Assembly: GCF_002266435.3 (NCBI RefSeq)
Contig: NZ_CP029426.2
Location: 4,308,001 to 4,372,000 of the forward strand
Origin: Bradyrhizobium amphicarpaeae
Lineage (GTDB): Bacteria > Pseudomonadota > Alphaproteobacteria > Rhizobiales > Xanthobacteraceae
Reading direction: 5' to 3'
Length of the DNA stretch: 64,000 bases
How positions within the stretch are numbered: position 1 is the stretch's first letter; each line of letters opens with the position of its first letter. The notes below the pieces were generated by a model that did not search any database, was not told the DNA's origin, and saw nothing but the letters and a program-made list of their open reading frames with translations. Positions 10,959 through 20,550 of the stretch are shown in pieces. A program made the translations under genes and the position numbers.

Positions 10959-12397
10959 ATGCGCTCGCTTCGCTCCCGGCTGCTCGCCCTGTGGATCATG
11001 TTGGTGGTGTCAGGCATGGCCACCGGCTATCTGCTGTTCGAATCCTATCAACAGACCGCCAATGCGCGGCTGGCGCGCTCCGAGGAATTGGCGGCGCGGG
11101 CCTGCCGCGAACTCGCCGATCGCTACCAATTCTTCGTCACGGGCTGGAGCGGCGGCGAAATCGACGATGAGCTGAAGCAGCAGCTTGCAGCGGTCGTTCA
11201 GAGCGCGCTGTCGGGTGCCGCCGGCGTCGAGGGCGGCATCTGGCAGGCAGATACGGGCTCCCTCGCCTACGCCTTTCCGACCTATGAAGGCACCGGACCG
11301 AAGACCGACCTGCCCGCGGCCGAGCTCAACACCATTCGCGACGTCAATGCCGAAGCGCAGCGATCCGGCGGGCCCTCCTCGATCCGACAAAGCGGCCGGT
11401 CACAAGTGCTGATCGTTCACGCCTGCCCGCTGCGCGGCCCGCTGACCGGCGTGACCGGATGGACCATGACGCGGGCATTCACGGCGGAAGGGCCGGCCTA
11501 CAATCAGCTGCTGGCCGGCCTCCTGTTGCTCGCGCTCACGATCTTCGGCTCGGCCGCGTGGCTCGCGCGCCTGCTCTATGTCTGGTCGCTCAAAATCAAC
11601 CAGATCGAGGCCGCCCTGGACGCCCCCCACGCCGGCACCATCGATCTGCCGACATTGCCGCGGACCGGGGCTCCGGAGCTCGACCGCCTGGTCGAGGCGC
11701 TCAACAGCACCGGCGAACGCCTGTCGGTGGAGCGCCGCCGCGCCGCCGCGGCCGAGCGGCTCGCTGCGCTCGGGCGCATGTCGGCCGGCCTGGCGCATGA
11801 AATCCGCAATCCCATCGCCGCGATGCGGCTCAAGGCAGAGAATGCGCTGGCGGTCGCCGACGGCTCGCGCAGCGAGGCGGCGCTGACCTCGATCCTGCAA
11901 CAGGTCGATCGGCTCGATGTTCTCCTGCGCGACCTCCTGGAGATGACGCAGGCGCGCGAGCCCGGGCTCGCTGAGGTCGATCTCGAGACCTTCCTGGCGC
12001 GCACCGTCGAGACTCATCGCGACCTCGCCACGGCACGGGACATCGCCCTGACCGCGGGAACTGGACCCGCGTCTTCGCCGTTACCGCAATTCGATCCGCT
12101 GCAGATGCAGCGGGCCCTGGATAATTTGATCATCAACGCCATCCAGAATACGCCCGCGGGCGGCAAGATCAGCGTGGATGCGCGCCGGCGAGGCGATTTG
12201 TTGCTGCTTCAGGTGTCCGACACCGGTCCCGGCATTCCCGACGAATTGCGCGAGCGCCTGTTCGAGCCGTTCGTCACCGGGCGCGCCGACGGCACCGGTC
12301 TCGGGCTCGCCATCGTTCGCGAGATCGCGCGCAATCATCGCGGCCATGTCCGCCTGGTCCGCTCCGTCGGCGGCGCCGAATTCGAGATCGAGGTGCC

Positions 12398-12413
<16 letters not shown>
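10959..12413 (+). CDS. Membrane sensor histidine kinase paired with NtrC-type activator
   Basis: 484 residues. A transmembrane helix at ~10-28, a periplasmic sensor region (~29-180), a second helix (~182-205), a short HAMP-like linker, then a HisKA core with GLAHEIRNPIAAM (phospho-His 280), LDNLIINAIQNTP, DTGPGIP and GTGLGLAIV. Its 3' end overlaps the next gene by 16 bp, so it is the cognate kinase for the sigma-54 activator. The periplasmic domain has no motif I recognise. It resembles NtrB/ZraS-like kinases in general plan. No ribosome site is obvious at the ATG. Confidence 0.87.
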
Positions 12414-13740
<1,327 letters not shown>

Positions 13741-13759
<19 letters not shown>

Positions 13760-13780
13760 CTCCGCGAGCGCGGCAAAAAC
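13741..13780 (+). promoter_or_regulatory. Candidate activator sites (10-bp direct repeats)
   Basis: CGGCAAAGAC at 13741-13750 and CGGCAAAAAC at 13771-13780 differ at one base. They are exactly 30 bp apart (about three helical turns), centred roughly 88 and 58 bp upstream of the inferred transcription start. They are possible enhancer sites for the NtrC-type protein. The first lies inside the end of its coding sequence. Confidence 0.35.
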
Positions 13781-13805
13781 TCCTTTCGGATCAATCATTT
13801 TGCGA

Positions 13806-13822
13806 CTGGCATATGGCTTGCT
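13806..13822 (+). promoter_or_regulatory. Sigma-54 (-24/-12) promoter
   Basis: CTGGCATATGGCTTGCT fits the sigma-54 consensus YTGGCACGNNNNTTGCW at all nearly invariant positions. GG at 13808-13809 and GC at 13820-13821 have the obligatory spacing. The start would be near 13833, leaving a ~37-base leader that contains the palindrome GCGACC-A-GGTCGC (13836-13848) and AGGAG before the ATG at 13870. Confidence 0.75.
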
Positions 13823-13869
13823 GAACCCTGTGTAAGCGACCAGGTCGCGATATCGACAGGAGTTGTTCC

Positions 13870-14598
13870 ATGAAGACCACACGCATGCGCGCGCTGTTCT
13901 GGGTGTTGCTCGCCACCACGGCGATCGGCAGCGGGGCCGCCGCTTATTCGCAGGCCCGGGATCCCATATGGGATTCATCGCAGCTTCCGGAATCTCGCGG
14001 GACCGTGAAGCAGTACACGTTGACGCCGCGCGGCGACGTCGACGGACTCATTCTCACCGACGGCACCGAGGTGAAACTGCCGCCGCATCTCAGCGCCCAG
14101 ACGGTGTTTGCGATCCGTCCCGGCGACCAGGTTTCGGTGCGCGGTCTGCGCGCCCGTGCCATTCCGCTGGTCGACGCGGCGTCGGTCACCAATGTCGCGA
14201 CCGGCAAGAGCGTGGTCGACAACGGACCGCCGGACCGGCGCGGTGCCAATGACGACCAGACCATCAGCGGCCGCATCGCCCTGCAATTGCACGGCAAGCG
14301 CGGCGAGGTGAACGGCGTCGTGCTCGATGACGGCACCACGCTGCGTCTGCCGCCCCCCGAGGCCGAACGCATGCAGGACCAGCTCGCCCAGGGCCGAAGC
14401 ATCTCGGTGCGCGGCGACGTCCTCGATACCGCGCTCGGCAAGGTCGTCGACGTGCGCGCGATCGGCGCTTCGCCGGAGCAGATGACCGAAGTGCGCAGCC
14501 CTCGCCCGCCCGGACCGAAGGACGGCCCGGATCGTCGCGGTCCCCCGCCGCCGCCACCCCCGGGTTTTGGTCCGCCGCCCCCGCCGCCGCGCGGCTGA
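13870..14598 (+). CDS. Secreted protein with two G-E-V-D-G modules and a proline-rich tail (unrecognised)
   Basis: 242 residues. An N-terminal signal peptide or anchor (MKTTRMRALFWVLLATTAIG) predicts export. Two copies of a ~70-residue module follow (~45-110 and 130-190). Each has G-D/E-V-D/N-G-L/V-I/V-L-x-DGT, then LPP, then L/I-x-P/Q-G-x-x-(I/V)-(S)-VRG. The repeating short strands suggest small OB-like beta domains, which is an inference. The tail is largely proline and glycine. It is the first gene after the sigma-54 promoter. A shorter paralogue lies next to it. I do not recognise a function. Confidence 0.7.
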   Translation: MKTTRMRALFWVLLATTAIGSGAAAYSQARDPIWDSSQLPESRGTVKQYTLTPRGDVDGLILTDGTEVKLPPHLSAQTVFAIRPGDQVSVRGLRARAIPLVDAASVTNVATGKSVVDNGPPDRRGANDDQTISGRIALQLHGKRGEVNGVVLDDGTTLRLPPPEAERMQDQLAQGRSISVRGDVLDTALGKVVDVRAIGASPEQMTEVRSPRPPGPKDGPDRRGPPPPPPPGFGPPPPPPRG

Positions 14599-14630
14599 TC
14601 TCGGTTCACGTCAACAGGAAGAGCGACATC

Positions 14631-15245
14631 ATGCATTGGATCGATCCCGATAGCCTGCCGGAGACCGCGGGCACCTTTGAGCGCTTCGTGCTCAATCCTC
14701 ACGGCGAGGTCGACGGCTTCGTCATGAAGGACAAGAAAACACTCATCCTCGTCCATACGCCGCCGCATATGGACACGGAGATCACCCGCCATCTCAAGCA
14801 GGGTGAAAAGGTTCGCGTCCGCGTCGTGCGGCCGCGCGGCGCAGATCTGCTGGCTGCGGTCGCTGTCACCACCGCCGGCGGGCGCGAGATCGTGGACAAC
14901 GGACCGGACCACGACCGCGAGCATCCCAAGGTGAAGCACATCCCGATGGCAGCGGACGGCACAATCGAGCTGTCGCTGTTCGGGCCCAAGGGCGAACTCC
15001 GCGGCGCATTGCTGTCTGATGGCACCGTGCTGCGGATCGGACCGAAGGAAGCCGAGCACATCGCAGCGCTGCTCGCCCCCGGTGCGACGGTCGCGGCCCG
15101 CGGCGACGGTCTTGTAACCAAGCATGGCCGCGTCATCCATGTCGACGAGATCGGCCCGGATGAGGACCGGCTGAAGCGGATCAAGAAGCCGAAACCAAAG
15201 GACAAGAAGCCGAAGCACGGCCACCCGCACGCCCACGCGGCCTGA
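14631..15245 (+). CDS. Cytoplasmic paralogue with two G-E-V-D-G modules and a Lys/His-rich tail (unrecognised)
   Basis: 204 residues, related to the preceding protein: compare LPESRGTVKQYTLTPRGDVDG there with LPETAGTFERFVLNPHGEVDG here. Modules at ~12-75 and ~98-170 carry GEVDGFVMKD and GELRGALLSDGT. There is no signal peptide. The C-terminus is basic (KKPKPKDKKPKHG) and ends in a histidine-rich run that could bind metal or nucleic acid. AGGAAGAG precedes the ATG, and the gene is 32 bp after the first paralogue, so the two probably share the sigma-54 promoter. Function unknown. Confidence 0.7.
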   Translation: MHWIDPDSLPETAGTFERFVLNPHGEVDGFVMKDKKTLILVHTPPHMDTEITRHLKQGEKVRVRVVRPRGADLLAAVAVTTAGGREIVDNGPDHDREHPKVKHIPMAADGTIELSLFGPKGELRGALLSDGTVLRIGPKEAEHIAALLAPGATVAARGDGLVTKHGRVIHVDEIGPDEDRLKRIKKPKPKDKKPKHGHPHAHAA

Positions 15246-15287
15246 CCAGACGCTTCGCGAGGACGCCTGGCGAGGAAGGAGACATTG

Positions 15288-16556
15288 ATGTCGGACAGGC
15301 ACGAGACGGCACGAGCCGGCCGCGCACTCGATGCTGCCAATTTCTTCCTCGCCGACGTCCGCGACGGTCTCGGCCCCTACCTCGCCGTCTATCTGCTCAC
15401 CGAGCAACATTGGGACGAGGCGCGTATCGGCCTCGTGATGTCGGTCGCGACGATCGCCGGCATCCTCGCCCAGACTCCGGCCGGCGCGCTGGTCGATGCG
15501 ACCCGCGCGAAGCGGACGGTGATGGCGGTCGCCGCGATCATGGTGACGCTCGCCTCATTGTCGCTGCCCTTGTTTCCGAGCTTCCTGCCGGTCGCGATCT
15601 CGCAAGGGATCGCGCAGGCGGCCGGCGTCATCTTTCCGCCGGCGATCGCCGCCGTCTCGCTCGGCATCTTCGGACATCGCGCCTTCACCAGACGGATCGG
15701 CCGCAACGAGACGTTCAACCATGCCGGCAACGCCGTGGCGGCGGGCCTGGCCGGATTGTCGGCCTACTGGTTCGGACCGACGGTCGTGTTCTATTTGCTC
15801 GCCGGCATGGCCATCGCGAGCCTCGTCAGCATCCTGGCCATTCCCGAACGGGCGATCGACCACGATCTCGCGCGCGGGCTCGACGGGGCGAACGATGCCG
15901 AGCACCACGAACAGCCTTCCGGGCTCAAGGTGCTGCTGACCTGCCGCCCGCTGCTCGTCTTCGCCATCTGCGCGCTGCTGTTTCATCTCTCCAACGCTGC
16001 GATGCTGCCGCTGGTCGGGCAGAAGCTGGCATTGCAGGACAAGAACCTGGGCACCAGCCTGATGTCCGCCTGCATCGTCGCCGCCCAGCTCGTGATGGTC
16101 CCGTTCGCAATGCTGGTTGGCGCCAAGGCCGACACATGGGGACACAAACGCTTTTTCCTGGCCGCCTTGCTGATCCTGCCGATCCGCGGCGCGCTCTACA
16201 CGCTCTCCGACAATCCGTTCTGGCTGGTCGGCGTGCAGCTCCTCGACGGCGTCGGTGCCGGCATCTTCGGCGCGATCTTTCCCGTCATCATCGCCGACCT
16301 CATGCGCAACACCGGCCGCTTCAACGTCGCGCAGGGCGCCGTCATCACGGCACAGAGCATCGGCGCTGCGCTGTCGACGACGCTGGCGGGCTTCGTCGTG
16401 GTCGGCGCGGGCTATAGCGTGGCGTTCATCACTCTCGGTGTTGTCGCCGCGATCGGCGCCGTCATCTGCCTTCTTGCGCTGCCCGAGACACGGCATGGCG
16501 GCCCACGCCCGCGGGGGGAGACAGCGCCGCCGTCATCCGCTATCGCTGCCGAATGA
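15288..16556 (+). CDS. MFS transporter
   Basis: 422 residues from the ATG at 15288 (a TTG lies directly before it); AGGAAGGAG sits seven bases upstream. About 12 hydrophobic helices, with a charged central loop around residues 195-215. Short basic stretches such as DATRAKRT between helices 2 and 3 mark the MFS loop. The overall pattern resembles multidrug or sugar efflux-type MFS proteins. It follows the two modular paralogues by 42 bp and may belong to the same sigma-54-driven unit. Substrate not deducible. Confidence 0.85.
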   Translation: MSDRHETARAGRALDAANFFLADVRDGLGPYLAVYLLTEQHWDEARIGLVMSVATIAGILAQTPAGALVDATRAKRTVMAVAAIMVTLASLSLPLFPSFLPVAISQGIAQAAGVIFPPAIAAVSLGIFGHRAFTRRIGRNETFNHAGNAVAAGLAGLSAYWFGPTVVFYLLAGMAIASLVSILAIPERAIDHDLARGLDGANDAEHHEQPSGLKVLLTCRPLLVFAICALLFHLSNAAMLPLVGQKLALQDKNLGTSLMSACIVAAQLVMVPFAMLVGAKADTWGHKRFFLAALLILPIRGALYTLSDNPFWLVGVQLLDGVGAGIFGAIFPVIIADLMRNTGRFNVAQGAVITAQSIGAALSTTLAGFVVVGAGYSVAFITLGVVAAIGAVICLLALPETRHGGPRPRGETAPPSSAIAAE

Positions 16557-16581
16557 ACTCATTTCACGTCAAGGACTGACC

Positions 16582-17832
16582 GTGCCGTCTGACGCCATCT
16601 GGGCCTGGAGCATCATCGTCGCCGCGACCGCCTGCGTCATCATCCGGCCGTTTCGCCTGCCGGAGGCGATCTGGGCCGTGATCGGTGCGGGCGCCCTGGT
16701 GCTGTCAGGCCTGCTGCCGTGGCAGGATGCGCTGTCAGGCATCGAAAAGGGCCTCGACGTCTATCTCTTCCTGATCGGCATGATGCTGATCGCCGAGCTG
16801 GCGCGGCTCGAGGGCCTGTTCGACTATCTCGCCGCGCTCGCGGTGGAATATGCGGCCGGTTCACCGCAGCGGCTGTTCCTGCTGATCTATATCGTCGGCA
16901 CCCTCGTCACGGTGCTGCTCTCCAACGATGCCACCGCGATCGTGCTGACGCCGGCCGTCTACGCTGCGACCCGCGCGGCCGGCGCAAAACCGCTGCCCTA
17001 TCTGTTCGTCTGCGCCTTCATCGCCAATGCCGCGAGCTTCGTGCTGCCGATCTCCAATCCCGCCAATCTCGTGGTGTTCGGCGCGCGCATGCCCGAGCTC
17101 ACCGAATGGCTGCGCATGTTCGCCCTTCCCTCCGCGGCGTCGATCCTGCTGACCTACATCGTGTTGCGCCTGACCCAGCACCGCGCCCTGAAGGAGGAGA
17201 CGATTGCGTCCAGCGTGCCGCATCCCAGGCTCAGCCGCGGCGGCAAGCTGACGGCGATCGGCATCGTCGCGATCGGTGTCGTGCTGGTGGCTGCGTCGGC
17301 GCTGGACAAGCAACTGGGCCTGCCGACCTTCATCTGCGGCGGCGTGACGGCCGCGATCGTGCTGCTGATCAGCCGCCAGTCGCCGCTACCCGTGCTGCGC
17401 GGCGTGTCCTGGAGCGTACTGCCGCTGGTCGGCGGACTGTTCGTGATGGTGGAAGCACTGGTCAAGACCGGCGTGATCGCGCAGCTCAGTGCGCTGCTGC
17501 ATGAAGCGGTGGCGCAGTCGGTGCCGAAAGCGGCCTGGAGCGTCGGCATCGCGACCGCGATCGCCGACAACATCGCCAACAATTTGCCCGTCGGCCTCGT
17601 CGCCGGCTCGGTCGCAGCCAGCGACCATTTGCCCGCCCCGGTCGTCAGCGCCATCCTGATCGGTGTCGATCTCGGCCCCAATCTGTCGGTGACAGGCTCG
17701 CTTGCCACGATCCTCTGGCTGGTCGCACTGCGCAGGGAGAAGATCGAGGTCGGCGCCTGGCCGTTCCTCAAGCTCGGCCTGCTGGTGACGCCGCCGGCCC
17801 TGATTGCCGCGTTGGCGGCGGCGGTCAGATAA
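16582..17832 (+). CDS. ArsB/NhaD-type permease (arsenite- or ion-transporter superfamily)
   Basis: 416 residues starting at GTG 16582, with AAGGA six to seven bases before it. A much longer in-frame reading overlaps the MFS gene and is rejected. About ten to eleven hydrophobic helices. LLSNDATAIVLTPAV, FVLPISNPANLVVF and ADNIANNLPVGL are the re-entrant-loop signatures shared by ArsB, NhaD and related carriers. It could export arsenite but no arsC or arsR gene of that type is adjacent, so anion or Na+/H+ transport is equally possible. It is the last large gene of the possible sigma-54 unit. Confidence 0.78.
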   Translation: MPSDAIWAWSIIVAATACVIIRPFRLPEAIWAVIGAGALVLSGLLPWQDALSGIEKGLDVYLFLIGMMLIAELARLEGLFDYLAALAVEYAAGSPQRLFLLIYIVGTLVTVLLSNDATAIVLTPAVYAATRAAGAKPLPYLFVCAFIANAASFVLPISNPANLVVFGARMPELTEWLRMFALPSAASILLTYIVLRLTQHRALKEETIASSVPHPRLSRGGKLTAIGIVAIGVVLVAASALDKQLGLPTFICGGVTAAIVLLISRQSPLPVLRGVSWSVLPLVGGLFVMVEALVKTGVIAQLSALLHEAVAQSVPKAAWSVGIATAIADNIANNLPVGLVAGSVAASDHLPAPVVSAILIGVDLGPNLSVTGSLATILWLVALRREKIEVGAWPFLKLGLLVTPPALIAALAAAVR

Positions 17833-17929
17833 TCGTTGGATCTTTGCGGCGCATCAATGCCGTCGCCAATGCAGGAGCTATCCTTCGAATTGTCGCGCGG
17901 CCCCATCGCGCGTGGCAAGGAGATTCATC

Positions 17930-18166
17930 ATGCAGATCCAATCGAAGGCGTTGCCGCAGAGCTTTTCCCTGCGCCGCTCGCTTCAAAGCTTCACCGCGCC
18001 GAGCCGGAGCCGGACGGAAACGGCCCACCCGTTGCTGCTCGTCGCGGCCGTGGTGCTGCTGACCCTGTTCGCAATGGTGCAGGTCGACCTTCACAGCGCC
18101 CAGCTCCAGGCCATCGGGCTGCTCGGCCACGGCACCGGAATCGATCCCGTCTTCCTCAGCCCGTAA
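17930..18166 (+). CDS. Small single-pass membrane protein
   Basis: 78 residues from the ATG at 17930, with AAGGAGAT just upstream as ribosome site. The N-terminal half is basic and polar; one hydrophobic helix (HPLLLVAAVVLLTLFAMV, ~34-51) follows, then a short tail. The gene sits 97 bp after the permease and before a strong inverted repeat. I do not recognise the family. The good ribosome site and clean stop make it likely real. Confidence 0.55.
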   Translation: MQIQSKALPQSFSLRRSLQSFTAPSRSRTETAHPLLLVAAVVLLTLFAMVQVDLHSAQLQAIGLLGHGTGIDPVFLSP

Positions 18167-18180
18167 CCCCCGTCGGGACG

Positions 18181-18210
18181 GCCCCGTCGCGGCCATGGCC
18201 GCGACGGGGC
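18181..18210. terminator. Bidirectional terminator-like hairpin
   Basis: Perfect 14-bp arms (GCCCCGTCGCGGCC and its complement) flank a 2-base centre in the 53-bp gap between convergent genes. A T-run is lacking, but the stem is very stable and the placement fits termination from both sides. Confidence 0.7.
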
Positions 18211-18219
18211 TGAACGTCG

Positions 18220-19584
18220 TCAGTCGTTCTCGTAGCCATAGACTTCCGGCAAGATGAAGATCGCAGCAAGCAATCCGATCAGCGGGAAGATCGCGACGAA
18301 CAGCGTGGCGTTGGCCTGCCCGATCGCCGCAAACAACGACGGGAACAGGAAGATCGCCAGGAACGACGGCAGCTTCACGAACATGTAGGCGAAGCCGCTG
18401 GCGGTGCCGCGATATTGCGGCCGGGCCACCATGGTCGGGATCGTCATGCAGTTCGAGGCGTCCCAATAGTGGCCCCACAGCATGGCGGCGGCCGCGAACG
18501 GCAGCAGGACCTTGTTGTCGGTGTAGAGCGCGAAGGCTGCCACCAGCAGCGAGACCAGCACGATCGAGAAGCCCGCGATCGAGATGCCGCGATGGCCGAT
18601 CTTCGGCGTCAGCAGCGGACCGACCCAGCCCGACACGGCCGCGAAGGCGAACAGCGCCATCGTCACCAGATTGATGCCGAGCACGCTCGACACGCCCACC
18701 ATCACGAACAGCACGGGCAAATAGAATGCGAAGGTCGAGAACTCGCTGGCTTGCGCGAAGCAGGCGATCCAGCCGTAGATCGTGGCACGCCAGCGGATCG
18801 GATCCTTCCTGAGGTCGGCAAGGAACGCTCGGGTCGATACCTTCGGCACCGCCACGTCCTGGTCCGGCAACATGGCGAGATCGTCGTTGAACATCTCGCG
18901 CGCGACCTGCTTGGCCTCGCGGTAGCGGCCCTTCTGCACCAGCCAAACCGCCGTCTCCGGCACGTCGTGGCGCATGATCAGGATGATCAGCGCCGGCAGC
19001 GCGCCGAGGCCGAGCGTGACGCGCCACAGCGTCTCGTGATGGATGTCGAGCAGCAGGAAGATCACGATCACGCCGATCGTCAGCACCTCGCCGACGGCGA
19101 ACATGAATTGCCAGCGGTTGCCCATGACCTCGCGTTCACCCTTGGCCATGGATTCCATGATGTAGGTGTAGCCGGTCGAGATGTCCGAACCGAGCGGAAT
19201 GCCGAGCAGGAAGCGGATCACGACGAGCCAGAACACATTGGGCACGAAGGCCTGCGCCAGGGCCAGCACGATGAACATCACCATCGTCACCAGGAACATG
19301 ACACGGCGGCCGATCTTGTCGGACAGCCAGCCCCCGAGCAGCGCGCCGATCAGGGCGCCGCCTTGCGTGCCGGCGGCGGCAAGGCCGAGCATCAGCGGAT
19401 CGGGATTGTACTGCTCCTTGATGAAGATCAGCACGAAGGCGATCGAATAGAGATCCCAGGCTTCGACCAGGATCGAGGCCATCATCAGCCAGCCGACCTT
19501 GTTGCCCTTGGGACTGTAGTTCGTGATGAGGTAGCGGACCGCAGCTTCGCTCGCGGTCGGTTGTGGCATCGCCATCGTTGTCAT
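18220..19584 (-). CDS. MFS transporter of sugar/aromatic-acid:H+ symporter type
   Basis: 454 residues from the ATG at 19584, with AGAGGA just upstream. Twelve helices; GGWLSDKIGRR after helix 2 is the MFS signature DRxGRR-like loop. The protein resembles the metabolite:H+ symporter branch that takes up organic acids. It is 22 bp downstream of the GntR regulator on the same strand and opposite the sugar-acid catabolic operon, so it most likely imports the substrate of that pathway (idonate-, gluconate- or galactonate-like). Confidence in the fold is high, in the substrate modest. Confidence 0.85.
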   Translation of the reverse strand: MTTMAMPQPTASEAAVRYLITNYSPKGNKVGWLMMASILVEAWDLYSIAFVLIFIKEQYNPDPLMLGLAAAGTQGGALIGALLGGWLSDKIGRRVMFLVTMVMFIVLALAQAFVPNVFWLVVIRFLLGIPLGSDISTGYTYIMESMAKGEREVMGNRWQFMFAVGEVLTIGVIVIFLLLDIHHETLWRVTLGLGALPALIILIMRHDVPETAVWLVQKGRYREAKQVAREMFNDDLAMLPDQDVAVPKVSTRAFLADLRKDPIRWRATIYGWIACFAQASEFSTFAFYLPVLFVMVGVSSVLGINLVTMALFAFAAVSGWVGPLLTPKIGHRGISIAGFSIVLVSLLVAAFALYTDNKVLLPFAAAAMLWGHYWDASNCMTIPTMVARPQYRGTASGFAYMFVKLPSFLAIFLFPSLFAAIGQANATLFVAIFPLIGLLAAIFILPEVYGYEND

Positions 19585-19606
19585 GCTTGGTCCTCTCTTC
19601 AAAACT

Positions 19607-20374
19607 CTACGTGCCGAGCAGCGGCTCGATGCTGCAATCGAGCAGGCGCGGGTCGATCCCCGCTTCCATGCCGGTGAAGATCTCGCCCATGTAGTCGATC
19701 AGCCCATCGCTCGCCTTCACCGCGTCCTCGACGCGCCGGGAGGCCACCGCGGCGAGAATGGCCAGATGACGATCGATCGTGCCCGACAGGTCGGCCTGTC
19801 CCGGCATGAAGCGGTGGTGGATGTAGCCGATGCGCCGGTACAGCGTGTGCAGCGGCCGCAGCGTGTGCACCAGGAACGGCTCGCCGGCCGCTTCCAGCAC
19901 CAGCGCGTCGATGCGGCGGTCGATGTGGTTGAATTCGTCGAGGGTCAGGCTGGCGCGGCGCTCGCGCAGGAGACGCTCGATATGCAGCGCCTGATTGCGA
20001 TGCGAGAGGCTGGCGCGATCGGCCGCAAGGCGGATCACGAAACGCTCCATGTCGCGGCGCAAGGCGAGCAGCATGCGCTCCCGCGCAAGATCGATCGGCG
20101 CAATGTGCAGGCCGTGGCGCGGACGGATGATGATGAGCGTGTCGGCGGACAGACGATTGACGGCGTGATGCACCGGCGTGCGGCCGAAACCGGTGATCTG
20201 CTGCAACTCCAGCATCGTCATGAATTGTCCGGGCTTGAGTTCGCAATGAACGAGGAGCTCTTCGATCTTCTGATAAGCCAGCTCGAAGAAGTTGAGCCGG
20301 TTGCGCCGCGAGGGCTTGCCCTCGCCGTCGTCGTCGTTCCTCACCAACTCGAGCACGCGCTTGCGCTTTGCCAT
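19607..20374 (-). CDS. GntR-family (FCD-like) transcriptional regulator
   Basis: 255 residues from the ATG at 20374, chosen because GGGAGAG lies before it. The N-terminal winged helix (~20-90) contains MLELQQITGFGRTPVHHAVNRL. An all-helical effector domain of FCD type follows (~100-240). These proteins usually repress sugar-acid genes and release DNA on ligand binding. It diverges from the dehydratase operon, and an ATATTACAA-containing palindrome lies in the gap. It is co-transcribed with the MFS carrier. Confidence 0.88.
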   Translation of the reverse strand: MAKRKRVLELVRNDDDGEGKPSRRNRLNFFELAYQKIEELLVHCELKPGQFMTMLELQQITGFGRTPVHHAVNRLSADTLIIIRPRHGLHIAPIDLARERMLLALRRDMERFVIRLAADRASLSHRNQALHIERLLRERRASLTLDEFNHIDRRIDALVLEAAGEPFLVHTLRPLHTLYRRIGYIHHRFMPGQADLSGTIDRHLAILAAVASRRVEDAVKASDGLIDYMGEIFTGMEAGIDPRLLDCSIEPLLGT

Positions 20375-20443
20375 CTCGTTCTCTCCCGTCAGGTTCGCGC
20401 TCGTTGCTTGGTGGCGCCCTATTTGTCGCAGCCTTAAAACATG

Positions 20444-20459
20444 TTGTGATATATTACAA
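20444..20459. promoter_or_regulatory. Probable GntR operator
   Basis: TTGTGATATATTACAA is palindromic at seven of eight positions. It sits in the 176-bp gap between the divergent GntR-MFS and dehydratase operons, in a locally AT-rich patch. A-T-rich palindromes ending in ACAA are typical of FadR/VanR-type regulators. Confidence 0.55.
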
Positions 20460-20550
20460 GCAGGCGTAAGACGTCCGCGCAAACTGCTGCATGCTGCAGT
20501 GCAAAATGAGACGTCAGGCGCGAGGCGCCTGTGATGGGAGGAGAATTGCC

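Noticed and set aside
13961..13974. Perfect 14-bp palindrome ATCCCATATGGGAT
   Set aside because: It lies inside the coding part of the first modular gene. Such short palindromes occur by chance and no regulatory context supports it.
16255..16581. Extended N-terminus of the ArsB-like permease
   Set aside because: The extension overlaps the MFS gene in a different frame. GTG 16582 has AAGGA at the right distance and starts just before the first helix.
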